Source of the DNA: Pararhizobium arenae
GTDB taxonomy: Bacteria; Pseudomonadota; Alphaproteobacteria; Rhizobiales; Rhizobiaceae
DNA: 64,000 nt
Direction of reading: 5' to 3'
Assembly: GCF_001931685.1 (NCBI RefSeq)
Contig: NZ_MOOY01000001.1
Location: 496,001 to 560,000 of the forward strand
The translations under genes were made by a program, and so were the position numbers. Below the pieces are notes generated by a model. The model saw only the letters and a list, made by a program, of their open reading frames with translations, was not told the origin of the DNA and did no database searches. This document shows, piece after piece, positions 36,099 through 45,424 of the stretch; within the stretch, counting starts at the first letter, position 1, and each line of letters begins with the position of its first letter.

Positions 36099-36911
36099 AT
36101 GGCGGTGCGGCGAACTTTCACCATTCTCGGCTGCGGTTCGTCGCCCGGCGTGCCGCGCATCACCGGAGACTGGGGTGCCTGCGACCCGGAAAATCCCAAG
36201 AATAGGCGCACACGCGCGGCCTTGCTTGTCGAACAGATCGCGGAAGATGGCGGCAAAACCGTTGTCGTCATCGACACCGGCCCGGATTTCCGCCAGCAGA
36301 TGATCGCAGCGCGTGTCGACCATCTTGATGCCGCGATCTACACCCATCCGCATGCCGACCACATCCACGGCATCGACGATCTGCGCGGCTACGTCATCAA
36401 TTCTTCGCGGCGCATGCCGATCTGGGCCGATGGCTATACGATGGACCGGATCCGCGAAGGCTTTCGCTATTGCCTGGAAACGCCGGAAGGAAGCGGCTAT
36501 CCGCCGATCGTCGAAGCCAATCTTTTTGACGAGGAACTGTCGCCAATCACGATCGATGGCGCCGGTGGCCCGATCCAGTTCATGCCGCTCAGGCAGCATC
36601 ACGGCAGCATTACATCACTTGGCTTCCGCATCGGCGATTTTGCCTATTGTTGTGATGTCAGCGATTTCCCGTCTGAAACGGTCGAAAGACTGGCTGGTCT
36701 CGACGTCCTGGTGATCGACACGCTGCAGTATCGCTTCCATCCCAGCCATCTCTCGATGGAGCAATCGCTAGGCTGGATAGAGCGCATTGCACCGAAGCGC
36801 GCTGTGCTGACGCACATGCATGTGCCGCTGGACTACGACACCGTGATGCGCGAAACGCCTGAGCATATCGAGCCCGCCTATGACGGCATGCGTCTGGACG
36901 TGTTGCTGTAA
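36099..36911 (+). CDS. MBL-fold metallo-hydrolase (PhnP-like)
   Basis: 270-residue metallo-beta-lactamase fold protein. The metal-binding motif is HPHADHIHGIDD (near residue 87), with upstream SSPGVP and downstream LRQHHGS and THMHVPLDYD histidines. Similar proteins include PhnP phosphodiesterases and ribonuclease Z-like enzymes; in this tatD-linked position its substrate is unknown. TTG 36096 directly precedes ATG 36099, which is used; it starts three bases after the tatD stop. Confidence 0.85.
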   Translation: MAVRRTFTILGCGSSPGVPRITGDWGACDPENPKNRRTRAALLVEQIAEDGGKTVVVIDTGPDFRQQMIAARVDHLDAAIYTHPHADHIHGIDDLRGYVINSSRRMPIWADGYTMDRIREGFRYCLETPEGSGYPPIVEANLFDEELSPITIDGAGGPIQFMPLRQHHGSITSLGFRIGDFAYCCDVSDFPSETVERLAGLDVLVIDTLQYRFHPSHLSMEQSLGWIERIAPKRAVLTHMHVPLDYDTVMRETPEHIEPAYDGMRLDVLL

Positions 36912-36929
36912 GCGGCGTGGCCGCTCCAA

Positions 36930-37883
36930 TCAGCTGAAATACGGTTTCAGATTGTCGCGAATACGCTCCAGAACCGTATTGCCGGCAAGATCCGGAACGA
37001 AGCCCTGTCCTGTGATCGTCTCGAAGGCTTCGATGTAAACCTTCGATGTCTGCTCTACCAGTTCGCGTGGAATTTCCGGGATCGGATCCTTGTACGGATC
37101 GCAGCGTTCGGTAACCCAGGCGCGCACAAAATCCTTGTCGAAGCTTTTCGGCCTTTCACCGGTGGCAAAGCTCTGTTCGTAGCTGTCGGCAATCCAGTAA
37201 CGACTGCTGTCCGGCGTATGGATTTCGTCAGCGAGAACGATACGGCCATCCTTGTCCGTGCCGAATTCGTATTTGGTGTCGACGAGGATCAAGCCACGTT
37301 CGGCGGCCCGCTGCTGGCCGCGTTCGAACAAGGCGAGCGCATAGCGCGACACCGTTTCCCATTGCTCTGGCGTCAACAGCTTCTGGGCCAGAATGTCCTC
37401 GGCCGAGAGCGGTTCGTCATGGCCGCCGTCGAAGGCTTTGCTGGTCGGCGTGATGATGGCTTGCGGCAGCTTTTCGTTGTCCCTCATGCCGTCCGGCAGC
37501 GTAATGCCATACATGGCGCGCTCCCCATTGCGGTATTTGGTCAGGATCGACGTGCTGGTTGTGCCGGCAAGGTAACCGCGCACAACGATCTCGACCGGCA
37601 GGATATCGAGCCGCGTTCCGATCACGACGTTGGGGTCAGGATAGCTGATGACATGGTTCGGGCAGATGTCGGCGGTCTGCTCAAACCAGTAGCGTGCCGT
37701 CTGGGTCAGAACCTGACCCTTGAACGGAATGGCCGTCAGGATAACATCGAAGGCGCTCAACCGATCCGTCGCGATGATGATGCGGCTGCCGTCGGACAGA
37801 TCGTAGTTTTCACGGACCTTGCCGTTATAGCGTCCCGGAAGTTCGGGGATGAAGGCATCGGAAAGAATGCGCAGATCGCTCAT
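36930..37883 (-). CDS. purC: Phosphoribosylaminoimidazole-succinocarboxamide synthase
   Basis: 317-residue SAICAR synthetase of purine biosynthesis, ligating aspartate to CAIR with ATP. Recognisable blocks are [12 protein letters not shown] (ATP-binding start, residue 15), [19 protein letters not shown] segment ([19 protein letters not shown]) and [13 protein letters not shown]. The length is that of the long bacterial/yeast-like form rather than the ~240-residue E. coli form. ATG 37883 is used; ATG 37919 would add 12 residues. The IS30 element ends about 155 bases upstream and could affect its promoter. Confidence 0.92.
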   Translation of the reverse strand: MSDLRILSDAFIPELPGRYNGKVRENYDLSDGSRIIIATDRLSAFDVILTAIPFKGQVLTQTARYWFEQTADICPNHVISYPDPNVVIGTRLDILPVEIVVRGYLAGTTSTSILTKYRNGERAMYGITLPDGMRDNEKLPQAIITPTSKAFDGGHDEPLSAEDILAQKLLTPEQWETVSRYALALFERGQQRAAERGLILVDTKYEFGTDKDGRIVLADEIHTPDSSRYWIADSYEQSFATGERPKSFDKDFVRAWVTERCDPYKDPIPEIPRELVEQTSKVYIEAFETITGQGFVPDLAGNTVLERIRDNLKPYFS

Positions 37884-38034
37884 CGGCTTTTCGTCTTTCG
37901 CTGACGGTTGGTATAGCATCGCTTAAGCCGCAGCGGCATTGCAGGTCAAGCGAGGAACGAAGTCATTGGCAACTGAGTGGAATTCAGCAAGAGGAATTAG
38001 TTCCATAATCTATCTTATGTGATATAGATTCATC

Positions 38035-38039
38035 AGCAG
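38035..38039. repeat. Target-site duplication, left copy
   Basis: AGCAG immediately before the left inverted end; identical to 39158-39162. Five bases is longer than the two to four usual for IS30-family elements, so the exact boundary could be shifted. Confidence 0.5.
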
Positions 38040-39157
38040 GTGGGTTCAAGGATGAAGTGCGACTTGCGAATGATACCAATGGGTTGTCACTCGCAAGGAA
38101 GCTGCAATGAAACGTACCTTTTCGCATATCGACATGGATGAACGGCGCAAGATCGCCCGCTGGCGTATGGCGGGCCTGACTGTTGGCATCATCGCCGAGA
38201 AGCTTGGGCGTCATCGCTCGACGATTTTCCGGGAGATCAAGCGCAACATGTTCATCGACGAGGTCATCCCGGATCTCAACGGCTATTACTGCGTAACGGC
38301 GCATGACATGGCCCGCGAACGACGCGCCAAGCTGAGGAAGCTGGCGCGGTTCTCGCGCGTCCGTCAGTCGGTGATTGATCGGATCAAGCACGGTTGGTCG
38401 CCGCAGCAGATCGCAGGAAGGATGCGTTTGGAGCGGCATCCGATATCGGTCAGTCACGAAACGATCTATAAGTTCGCGTATTCGCCCGACGGCCAAGCGA
38501 TCAAGCTATGGCGGCACCTCCCGGAGCATCGGGCTCGGCGGCGACCTCGACATGCAAGACGCAAGCATGGCCAACGGTTTAACCCGGAACTCAACATTCT
38601 ACGCCGCCCCGATACTGTCGCTGAACGAAAGCAGTTCGGGCACTGGGAATGCGATCTCATTCAGTTCCGCAAGAAGTTCGGAAAAGCCAATGTGACGTCG
38701 CTCGTCGAACGCGTGAGCCGCTTTGCCATCTTCCTTCGCAACAATGACCGGCAATCCAGACCCGTCATGGATGGCCTTGTCCAGGCCCTGCAAGCCCTGC
38801 CCCATCTTGCGCGTCGCTCCATCACCTTCGATCGCGGCACGGAGTTCACCGACTGGCCTTATCTGCAAGCCAGCATCGGCACCCAGACCTGGTTCTGTGA
38901 CCCGCAGTCGCCGTGGCAAAAAGGAACCGTCGAAAACACCAACGGCAGAGTGCGGAAATGGCTTTCGAGAGAGGTCGACCCTTTATCCATCACTGATGCC
39001 GATCTCATTGAGATCTGCAACCGGCTAAACGCAACGCCGCGCAAATGCCTTGGCTATCGAACGCCGGCAGAGGTCTTTCGAAAGAAACTGCTCGCCCAGA
39101 TGCGGCATACCGGTTAGCTTCAAGCGTCCCGCAAGTCGCGGTTCAGCATGAATCCAC
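38040..39157 (+). mobile_element. IS30-family insertion sequence, apparently intact
   Basis: About 1118-bp element with imperfect inverted ends of 28-29 bases: left 38040-38068, right 39130-39157; the shared inner block GCGACTTGCG is identical and the outer part GTGG-TTCA differs by few bases with one single-base indel. A five-base direct repeat AGCAG lies at 38035-38039 and 39158-39162, consistent with a target duplication. Its single transposase gene has all DDE residues. It lies between purC and a GFA-family gene and does not interrupt a recognisable coding sequence. Confidence 0.8.
38107..39117 (+). CDS. IS30-family transposase
   Basis: 336-residue DDE transposase. N-terminal helix-turn-helix: GIIAEKLGRHRSTIFREIKR (about residues 24-43). 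The catalytic triad is readable as ECDLIQ (first Asp), FDRGTEFT (second Asp) and GTVENTNGRVRKWL (Glu). The C-terminal block NATPRKCLGYRTPAEVF is the IS30 hallmark. Full length for the family and uninterrupted, so potentially active. ATG 38107 lies 39 bases inside the left inverted end. Confidence 0.93.
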   Translation: MKRTFSHIDMDERRKIARWRMAGLTVGIIAEKLGRHRSTIFREIKRNMFIDEVIPDLNGYYCVTAHDMARERRAKLRKLARFSRVRQSVIDRIKHGWSPQQIAGRMRLERHPISVSHETIYKFAYSPDGQAIKLWRHLPEHRARRRPRHARRKHGQRFNPELNILRRPDTVAERKQFGHWECDLIQFRKKFGKANVTSLVERVSRFAIFLRNNDRQSRPVMDGLVQALQALPHLARRSITFDRGTEFTDWPYLQASIGTQTWFCDPQSPWQKGTVENTNGRVRKWLSREVDPLSITDADLIEICNRLNATPRKCLGYRTPAEVFRKKLLAQMRHTG

Positions 39158-39162
39158 AGCAG
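39158..39162. repeat. Target-site duplication, right copy
   Basis: AGCAG immediately after the right inverted end; pairs with 38035-38039. Confidence 0.5.
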
Positions 39163-39185
39163 GGCAGATTCTATTTACATGGCTC

Positions 39186-39578
39186 CTACTCCTCGGTTCG
39201 TCCATTGTCGCTGCGGTCCTGCTCGTATCGCTTTGCCAGCGGAAATGGCGGAAGCCAGCTTTCGCGTCTTATGGTCCATAGTTCGTAGGTCGGCTTAAAC
39301 TGGTCGGTGAGATCGAGGCATCCCAGGTTCACCTCAAGTTCGTCCGCAGTGCGAGAAAAAACGGATGAGCCGCAACGTGGACAGAAATGTCGACCGTTGT
39401 AATCGTGCGTCTCACCTTCAATTTCCACCGCATTCTCCGGGAAGATCGCAGATGCGTGAAAAAGCGCGCCGTGATGTTTCCGGCAATCGAGACAATGACA
39501 GATTCCCACACGATATGGCTGTCCCGACGCAACAAACCGGACGTCCCCACAAAGGCAACCGCCAGTGAAACTGTCCAT
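39186..39578 (-). CDS. GFA-family protein (glutathione-dependent formaldehyde-activating type)
   Basis: 130-residue zinc-binding protein of the GFA family. The zinc cysteines are GGCLCGDVRF (residues 7-16), HCLDCRKHHG (near 28) and FCPRCGSSVF (near 66), the complete CxC-CxxC-CxxC set. The founding enzyme Gfa was proposed to condense formaldehyde with glutathione, but many paralogues have no known reaction. The gene ends 29 bases from the IS30 right end. A second, related GFA gene is at 61562-61975. Confidence 0.82.
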   Translation of the reverse strand: MDSFTGGCLCGDVRFVASGQPYRVGICHCLDCRKHHGALFHASAIFPENAVEIEGETHDYNGRHFCPRCGSSVFSRTADELEVNLGCLDLTDQFKPTYELWTIRRESWLPPFPLAKRYEQDRSDNGRTEE

Positions 39579-39785
39579 GTTTGTCGTCCTTCTCCCAGTT
39601 GACCTCGGTCACGTTTTATTGCGAACGAGGTCAACCGTCCATTCCTGAAGCGGCACCACGGCAATCGGTCGAAATCGCTGTTTAAACTTTGACTAAAATG
39701 CACGCATCAAAATTGACCAGGCTGCAAATGGCGTCGTGCGACCATGGTCCTTCGTATCTTATGGAGGCCCCTCGGGTATCGAACC

Positions 39786-40097
39786 ATGACGCAGGTCGTC
39801 ACCATGTCCGCGGTGACAGCGGCTTACGCGGCGGAAGCCGTTAAGCCGTCTGCGCGCGTGCGTGCCGATGGCGCAGCCGAACAGGCCATGGATATCCTGG
39901 CGACGGAACATCGGCAGGAACTCGAGACCGTGCATACGGCACTCGCCGCGCTGCGCAGCCCGACATCCGCCTCCCTGATGCTGCTCAGCGGTCGCGAACG
40001 CCTGCCGCAGCGCAACTACAATGATGCCGTGCGGTCCTACCGCGAGTTCCTTGAAGACGATCCGTCGGTTGACCCCGAAGAACAGCGAGACGACTGA
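39786..40097 (+). CDS. Hypothetical protein
   Basis: 103-residue predicted protein, alanine- and acidic-residue rich, with a helical central part (GAAEQAMDILATEHRQELET) and an acidic C-terminus (DDPSVDPEEQRDD). Codons are GC-rich at the third position, as in true genes here, but the ribosome site is poor and ATG 39744 is an alternative start. Nothing recognisable; it may be a small orphan gene in the region between the IS30/GFA genes and the glycine riboswitch. Confidence 0.4.
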   Translation: MTQVVTMSAVTAAYAAEAVKPSARVRADGAAEQAMDILATEHRQELETVHTALAALRSPTSASLMLLSGRERLPQRNYNDAVRSYREFLEDDPSVDPEEQRDD

Positions 40098-40310
40098 ACT
40101 GCGTTGAGTGCACCGTATGCGTGTCTTGTTTGGACTGCCGGTTCCGACCCCTCACCCGCTTCACTCGGAATATTCATCTCTGCCAGCCACTTGTCATAGT
40201 ACGCTATTCCTGCACCGCCGGCGCATTGAATGTGAAGCGACAGAAATCTGTTCGAGCGCGACATTTTACGCTTGCCAAGCATCGGCCATCGCCGTTATCT
40301 GAAAACGATC

Positions 40311-40465
40311 TTGTTGGGAGAATCCGGTCTATGCCGGTGCCGAAGGAGCAACCGCCCCGGAAACTCTCAGGCCAAAGGACCAGCAAGGTGCCGATAGGAC
40401 TCTGGAGAGAAGCGCTTGCGCTCGCCGAAGGGATAACAATCTCAGGCAACGGGACAGAGGGGGCT
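40311..40465 (+). promoter_or_regulatory. Tandem glycine riboswitch
   Basis: Two successive glycine aptamers. The first (40311-40380) has GGGAGA, the GCCGAAGGAGCAA core and AAACTCTCAGGCCAAAGGAC; the second (about 40395-40463) has GGAGAGA, CGCCGAAGGGATAACA and CTCAGGCAACGGGAC. The tandem layout and the position immediately upstream of the glycine cleavage genes are characteristic. Binding of glycine is expected to switch gcvTHP on. The expression platform after the second aptamer was not resolved by eye. Confidence 0.93.
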
Positions 40466-40534
40466 CTATGAACGGCGCCATAAGTGTGCCGATGAGTTGG
40501 AGCCGGCGCATTGCGCCAGACCTGGAGGCCGGAT

Positions 40535-41674
40535 TTGGACGATCATTCCCCCCTGAAACAGACACCGCTGTACGCCCTGCATCTGCAGCTTGGTGCCCGC
40601 ATGGTACCCTTTGCCGGCTATGACATGCCCGTGCAATATCCGGCCGGTGTTTTGAAGGAACATCTGCACACCCGCGCCGCCGCCGGCCTGTTTGACGTAT
40701 CGCACATGGGCCAGATCCGGCTGACGGCGAAGTCCGGTCGGATCGAGGACGCGGCGCTCGCGCTCGAAAAGCTCGTTCCCGTCGATATTCTCGGCCTTGG
40801 CGAAGGTCGCCAGCGTTACGCGCTCTTTACCAATGCCGACGGCGGCATTCTCGATGATCTGATGGTGGCGAACCGTGGCGATCATCTGTTCCTGGTGGTC
40901 AATGCCGCCTGCAAGGATGCCGATTTCGCGCATTTGCAGGCGCATCTCGGCGATAGCTGCGATCTGGAAATGCTCGAGGATCGAGCCCTAATCGCACTGC
41001 AGGGCCCCCATGCCGTCACCGTTCTGGCGGAACTCTGGGCGGATATCGCCACGATGCGCTTCATGGATGTGGCCGAGGCCGAACTGCATGACGTGCCCTG
41101 CATCATCTCCCGTTCCGGCTACACCGGCGAAGACGGATTTGAAATCTCCATTCCGGCGGTCTCCGCTGAAGATGTTGCCCGCCGTATTCTCCAGCATCCC
41201 GATGTCCTGCCGATCGGCCTTGGCGCCCGCGATTCTCTGCGCCTCGAAGCGGGCCTGTGTCTTTACGGCAATGATATCGACACCGGCACGACACCGGTGG
41301 AAGCCGGTCTCGAATGGGCCTTGCAGAAAGCCCGTCGCATCGGTGGCAGCCGCGAAGGCGGTTATCCCGGCGCGGATGTCATCCTTCGCCAGCTATCGAG
41401 CGGCGCAAGCCGACGTCGCGTTGGCCTGAAACCTGAGGGCAAAGCACCCGTTCGCCGTGGTGCTTTACTTTTTGCCGATGCCGAAGGCCAGAAGCAGGTG
41501 GGTAACGTTACGTCGGGCGGCTTCGGCCCCAGCGCGGAATCGCCGGTCGCCATGGGCTATGTCCCGACCGACCTCGCCTCCCCCGGCACCATTCTTTTTG
41601 CGGAAGTTCGCGGCAAATACCTGCCCGTGACCGTCTCTGCCCTTCCCTTTGTCACCCCAAGCTACAAGCGCTGA
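40535..41674 (+). CDS. gcvT: Glycine cleavage system T protein (aminomethyltransferase)
   Basis: 379-residue folate-dependent subunit that transfers the methylene carbon of glycine to tetrahydrofolate, releasing ammonia. Family blocks: [12 protein letters not shown] (residue 22), [11 protein letters not shown], and [13 protein letters not shown] that contains the folate-side residues. TTG at 40535 is preferred because GGAGG lies eight bases upstream and it gives the expected [15 protein letters not shown] start; TTG 40511 is weaker. First gene of gcvTHP behind the glycine riboswitch. Confidence 0.93.
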   Translation: MDDHSPLKQTPLYALHLQLGARMVPFAGYDMPVQYPAGVLKEHLHTRAAAGLFDVSHMGQIRLTAKSGRIEDAALALEKLVPVDILGLGEGRQRYALFTNADGGILDDLMVANRGDHLFLVVNAACKDADFAHLQAHLGDSCDLEMLEDRALIALQGPHAVTVLAELWADIATMRFMDVAEAELHDVPCIISRSGYTGEDGFEISIPAVSAEDVARRILQHPDVLPIGLGARDSLRLEAGLCLYGNDIDTGTTPVEAGLEWALQKARRIGGSREGGYPGADVILRQLSSGASRRRVGLKPEGKAPVRRGALLFADAEGQKQVGNVTSGGFGPSAESPVAMGYVPTDLASPGTILFAEVRGKYLPVTVSALPFVTPSYKR

Positions 41675-41690
41675 TCAGGAGCTGAACCCG

Positions 41691-42053
41691 ATGCTGAAAT
41701 TTACCGATGAACATGAATGGCTGAAGATCGAGGGTGACGTTGCGACCGTCGGCATCACCGCCTACGCGGTGGAACAGCTGGGCGACCTGGTTTTCGTAGA
41801 GCTTCCCGAGGCAGGTTCCGCCTTTGCCAAGGGCGACACCGCTTCGACCGTCGAATCCGTCAAGGCAGCCTCCGACGTCTATTGTCCGCTTGATGGCGAG
41901 ATCGTCGAAAGCAACCAGGCCATCGTCGACGACCCGTCGCTGGTCAACAGCGACCCTCAAGGGTCCGGCTGGTTCTTCAAGCTGAAACTCTCCGATCCTT
42001 CGGCCGTGAATGCGCTGCTCGATGAAGCCGCCTACAAGGAGCTTATCGCCTGA
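41691..42053 (+). CDS. gcvH: Glycine cleavage system H protein
   Basis: 120-residue lipoyl carrier protein that shuttles the aminomethyl group between P and T proteins. The lipoylated lysine is in [10 protein letters not shown] (near residue 65). AGGAG is eight bases before ATG 41691; the gcvT stop is 17 bases upstream and gcvP starts on the last base of its stop. Confidence 0.96.
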   Translation: MLKFTDEHEWLKIEGDVATVGITAYAVEQLGDLVFVELPEAGSAFAKGDTASTVESVKAASDVYCPLDGEIVESNQAIVDDPSLVNSDPQGSGWFFKLKLSDPSAVNALLDEAAYKELIA

Positions 42054-44923
42054 TGAGCATGCCCACCGATTTCACCTTTACCGACTATAAGCCTTATGAC
42101 TTCGCCAACCGGCGTCACATCGGCCCCTCGCCCGACGAGATGGCCGAGATGCTCAAGGTCATCGGCTATCCGAGCCTCGATGCGCTGATCGACGACACCG
42201 TTCCGCCGTCGATCCGCCAGAAGAGCCCGCTCGAATGGGGCGCGCCGATGACCGAGCGCGAAGCGCTTGACAAGATGCGCGAGACCGCCAACCACAACAA
42301 GAAGCTCGTTTCGCTGATCGGCCAGGGCTACTACGGTACGATCACGCCGCCGGTCATCCAGCGCAATATTCTGGAAAACCCGGCCTGGTACACGGCCTAT
42401 ACGCCCTACCAGCCGGAAATCAGCCAGGGTCGCCTCGAAGCGCTCTTGAACTACCAGACCATGGTATGCGACCTGACCGGCCTCGATGTCGCCAACGCCT
42501 CGCTGCTCGATGAGGCGACCGCCGCCGCCGAAGCCATGGCCATGGCCGAGCGCGTCTCGAAGTCGAAGAAAAAGACCTTCTTTGTCGATGAAAACTGCCA
42601 CCCGCAGACCATCGCGCTGCTGAAAACCCGCGCCGAGCCGCTCGGCTGGTCGGTCCTCGTCGGCGATCCCGACACGGATCTGGTCGCCGCCGATGTTTTT
42701 GGCGGGATCTTCCAGTATCCGGGCACTTTTGGTCACGTTCGCGATTTCTCGAACCTGATCGCCCGTCTGCACCAGACTGGCGCCATCGCCGTGATCGCGG
42801 CCGACCCGCTGTCGCTGGCGCTTCTGAAGTCGCCGGGCGAAATGGGCGCCGATATCGCCATCGGTTGTACCCAGCGCTTCGGCGTTCCGGTCGGCTACGG
42901 TGGTCCGCATGCCGCCTACATGGCCGTCAAGGATGCCTACAAGCGCTCCATGCCGGGCCGTCTTGTCGGTGTTTCCGTCGATGCTCGCGGCAACCGCGCC
43001 TATCGCCTGTCGCTTCAGACCCGCGAACAGCACATCCGCCGCGAAAAGGCGACGTCGAACATCTGCACCGCGCAGGTGCTGCTCGCCGTCATGGCCTCGA
43101 TGTATGCCGTTTTCCATGGTCCGAAAGGCATCAAGGCGATTGCCCAGAGCGTGCACCAGAAGACCGTGCGCCTCGCCATGGGCCTTGAAAAGCTCGGCTA
43201 TACCGTAGAGCCGGAGGTGTTCTTCGACACGATTACCGTCGATGTCGGCAAGCTGCAGGGCATCATCCTGAAGACCGCGGTCGCCGAGGAAGTGAACCTG
43301 CGCAAGATCGGCGACACCAAGATCGGCATTAGCCTTGACGAGCGTTCGCGCCCGGTGACGCTGGAAGCCGTCTGGCGTGCCTTCGGTGGCGACTTCAAGG
43401 TCGAGGAATTCGATCCTGATTATCGCCTGCCGGAAGCCCTGCTGCGCACCAGTGAATACCTGACCCATCCGATCTTTCACATGAACCGCGCGGAAAGCGA
43501 AATGACCCGCTATATCCGCCGCCTCGCCGACCGCGACCTCGCGCTCGACCGGTCTATGATCCCTCTCGGCTCCTGCACGATGAAGCTGAACGCAACGGCT
43601 GAAATGCTGCCGATCACCTGGCCGGAATTTTCGGAAATCCACCCCTTCGTGCCGGCAGATCAGGCAGAAGGCTATCGCACCATGATCGATGACTTCTCGC
43701 AGAAGCTCTGCGTGATCACCGGTTACGATGCGATCTCGATGCAGCCGAACTCGGGGGCTCAAGGGGAATATGCCGGTCTGCTCACGATCCGCGCCTATCA
43801 CCTCGCACAGGGCGACGACCATCGTGACGTCTGCCTGATCCCGACCTCCGCCCACGGCACCAACCCGGCCTCCGCCCAGATGGCCGGCATGAAGGTCGTG
43901 GTCGTCAAGGTCTCGGACAATGGCGACATCGATATGGACGATTTCCGCGCCAAAGCCGAGCAGTATGGGGCCAATCTCTCCTGCTGCATGATCACCTACC
44001 CCTCGACCCACGGCGTCTTCGAAGAAAACGTCCGCGAAGTCTGCGAGATCACCCACAAGCATGGTGGTCAGGTCTATATGGACGGCGCCAACATGAACGC
44101 CATGGTCGGCCTTGCCCGCCCCGGCGATATCGGCGGCGACGTTAGCCACCTCAACCTGCATAAGACCTTCTGCATTCCGCATGGCGGCGGCGGTCCCGGC
44201 ATGGGACCAATCGGCGTCAAGGCGCATCTTGCTCCCTATCTCCCGAGCCACCCGGAAATTCCGGGCCTCGGCGGCACGGGTGCGGTGTCGGCGGCTCCCT
44301 TCGGCTCAGCCTCGATCCTGCCGATCTCCTGGAGCTACTGCCTGATGATGGGGGGCGAAGGCCTCACCCAGGCGACCAAGGTGGCGATCCTCAACGCCAA
44401 CTACATTGCCGCCCGCCTGAAGGGCGCCTATGACGTGCTTTACAAGTCGGCCAAGGGTCGCGTTGCGCACGAGTGCATCATCGACACCCGTCCGCTGGTC
44501 GAAAGCGCCGGTGTGACCGTCGATGACGTTGCCAAGCGCCTGATCGACTGCGGCTTCCACGCCCCGACCATGAGCTGGCCGGTTGCCGGCACGCTGATGA
44601 TCGAGCCGACGGAATCGGAGACCAAGGCGGAACTCGACCGCTTCTGCGATGCCATGCTCGCCATCCGCCAGGAAGCCCGCGACATCGAGGAAGGCCGCAT
44701 GGACCGGACGAACAATCCGCTCAAGAACGCACCGCATACGGTCGAAGATCTCGTTGGTGAATGGGATCGCCCTTACACTCGCGAACAGGCCTGCTTCCCG
44801 CCGGGCGCCTTCCGGGTCGACAAATACTGGTCGTCGGTCAACCGTGTCGACAACGTCTATGGTGACCGCAATCTCGTCTGCACCTGCCCTCCTCTGGAGG
44901 AATATGCCGAGGCGGCCGAGTAA
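42053..44923 (+). CDS. gcvP: Glycine dehydrogenase (decarboxylating), P protein
   Basis: 956-residue fused (alpha-beta homodimer type) PLP enzyme that decarboxylates glycine and loads H protein. The PLP lysine is in [19 protein letters not shown]; the glycine-rich [11 protein letters not shown] follows directly. The N-terminal half (residues 20-450) is the degenerate copy. Strong GC-rich coding throughout. Ends before a 16-bp terminator. Confidence 0.97.
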   Translation: MSMPTDFTFTDYKPYDFANRRHIGPSPDEMAEMLKVIGYPSLDALIDDTVPPSIRQKSPLEWGAPMTEREALDKMRETANHNKKLVSLIGQGYYGTITPPVIQRNILENPAWYTAYTPYQPEISQGRLEALLNYQTMVCDLTGLDVANASLLDEATAAAEAMAMAERVSKSKKKTFFVDENCHPQTIALLKTRAEPLGWSVLVGDPDTDLVAADVFGGIFQYPGTFGHVRDFSNLIARLHQTGAIAVIAADPLSLALLKSPGEMGADIAIGCTQRFGVPVGYGGPHAAYMAVKDAYKRSMPGRLVGVSVDARGNRAYRLSLQTREQHIRREKATSNICTAQVLLAVMASMYAVFHGPKGIKAIAQSVHQKTVRLAMGLEKLGYTVEPEVFFDTITVDVGKLQGIILKTAVAEEVNLRKIGDTKIGISLDERSRPVTLEAVWRAFGGDFKVEEFDPDYRLPEALLRTSEYLTHPIFHMNRAESEMTRYIRRLADRDLALDRSMIPLGSCTMKLNATAEMLPITWPEFSEIHPFVPADQAEGYRTMIDDFSQKLCVITGYDAISMQPNSGAQGEYAGLLTIRAYHLAQGDDHRDVCLIPTSAHGTNPASAQMAGMKVVVVKVSDNGDIDMDDFRAKAEQYGANLSCCMITYPSTHGVFEENVREVCEITHKHGGQVYMDGANMNAMVGLARPGDIGGDVSHLNLHKTFCIPHGGGGPGMGPIGVKAHLAPYLPSHPEIPGLGGTGAVSAAPFGSASILPISWSYCLMMGGEGLTQATKVAILNANYIAARLKGAYDVLYKSAKGRVAHECIIDTRPLVESAGVTVDDVAKRLIDCGFHAPTMSWPVAGTLMIEPTESETKAELDRFCDAMLAIRQEARDIEEGRMDRTNNPLKNAPHTVEDLVGEWDRPYTREQACFPPGAFRVDKYWSSVNRVDNVYGDRNLVCTCPPLEEYAEAAE

Positions 44924-44931
44924 TTCAGAAA

Positions 44932-44966
44932 GCCCCATGGCGCGCGAAGCTCGCGCGCCATGGGGC
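44932..44966. terminator. Strong hairpin terminator after gcvP
   Basis: A perfect 16-bp stem (starting GCCCCATGGCGCGCGA) with a three-base loop, eight bases after the gcvP stop and 28 bases before the convergent receiver gene's end. GC-rich with only a short T-rich tail; it can serve both directions. Confidence 0.75.
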
Positions 44967-44993
44967 GCCCTTGTCGTAGACGGCACAAGCCTG

Positions 44994-45419
44994 TTAATGC
45001 GGCAACGTCGTGTGCGGATGCACGGCCACCTCCAGCCAGAATCGCGAAAAGCCTTCGGCAAACTCCCGGTAGCCGCTGATGGAGGATGGCTTGATCGTGT
45101 AGGCGTTCGCTCCGTAGGCATAGGAACGGTAGACGTCGCGCGGGTTCATCGACGAGGTCAGCATGATAACCGGCAAAACGGCGGTCTTTTCATTGCTGCG
45201 GATCTGCTTGAGCAATTCCATGCCATCCGTGCCGGGAATGTTGATGTCCATCAGCACATAATCGAACTGGCCGGCATGCAGCGAAATGGGTGCGTGGTCG
45301 GCATCTACAACATGAATGATCTCGATATTGCCGCCGATGGCGGAAAAAGCTCGAATTACAAAACGCGCATCCACCATATCGTCTTCGACGACAAGCAGTC
45401 TTTTTACGGCGGTGGCCAC
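44994..45419 (-). CDS. Single-domain response regulator
   Basis: 141-residue protein consisting of a receiver domain only. Acidic pocket E12-D13, phosphoacceptor D58 in VLMDINIPG, conserved Thr/Ser in MLTSS and lysine in IKPSS are all present. With no output domain it is likely a phosphate shuttle or a regulator acting by protein contact. It follows the histidine kinase gene by five bases and is probably phosphorylated by it; the Rcp1-like pattern is typical of partners of phytochrome-type kinases. Confidence 0.88.
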   Translation of the reverse strand: MATAVKRLLVVEDDMVDARFVIRAFSAIGGNIEIIHVVDADHAPISLHAGQFDYVLMDINIPGTDGMELLKQIRSNEKTAVLPVIMLTSSMNPRDVYRSYAYGANAYTIKPSSISGYREFAEGFSRFWLEVAVHPHTTLPH

Positions 45420-45424
45420 GTTTT

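Noticed and set aside
39045-39281. Short plus-strand frame with a hydrophobic stretch across the IS30 right end
   Set aside because: Crosses the IS boundary and is antisense to the GFA gene; the hydrophobic stretch is coincidental.
39600-39785. Short AT-rich stretch downstream of the IS30 region containing AAAATTGACCAGG, which vaguely recalls ends of other insertion sequences
   Set aside because: No matching inverted partner or transposase fragment found nearby.
42032-44251. A 739-residue open frame on the minus strand across gcvP
   Set aside because: It is the mirror of a highly GC-rich, strongly conserved gcvP; it is arginine/histidine/aspartate-rich, has no family resemblance and no ribosome site. 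gcvP on the plus strand is certain.
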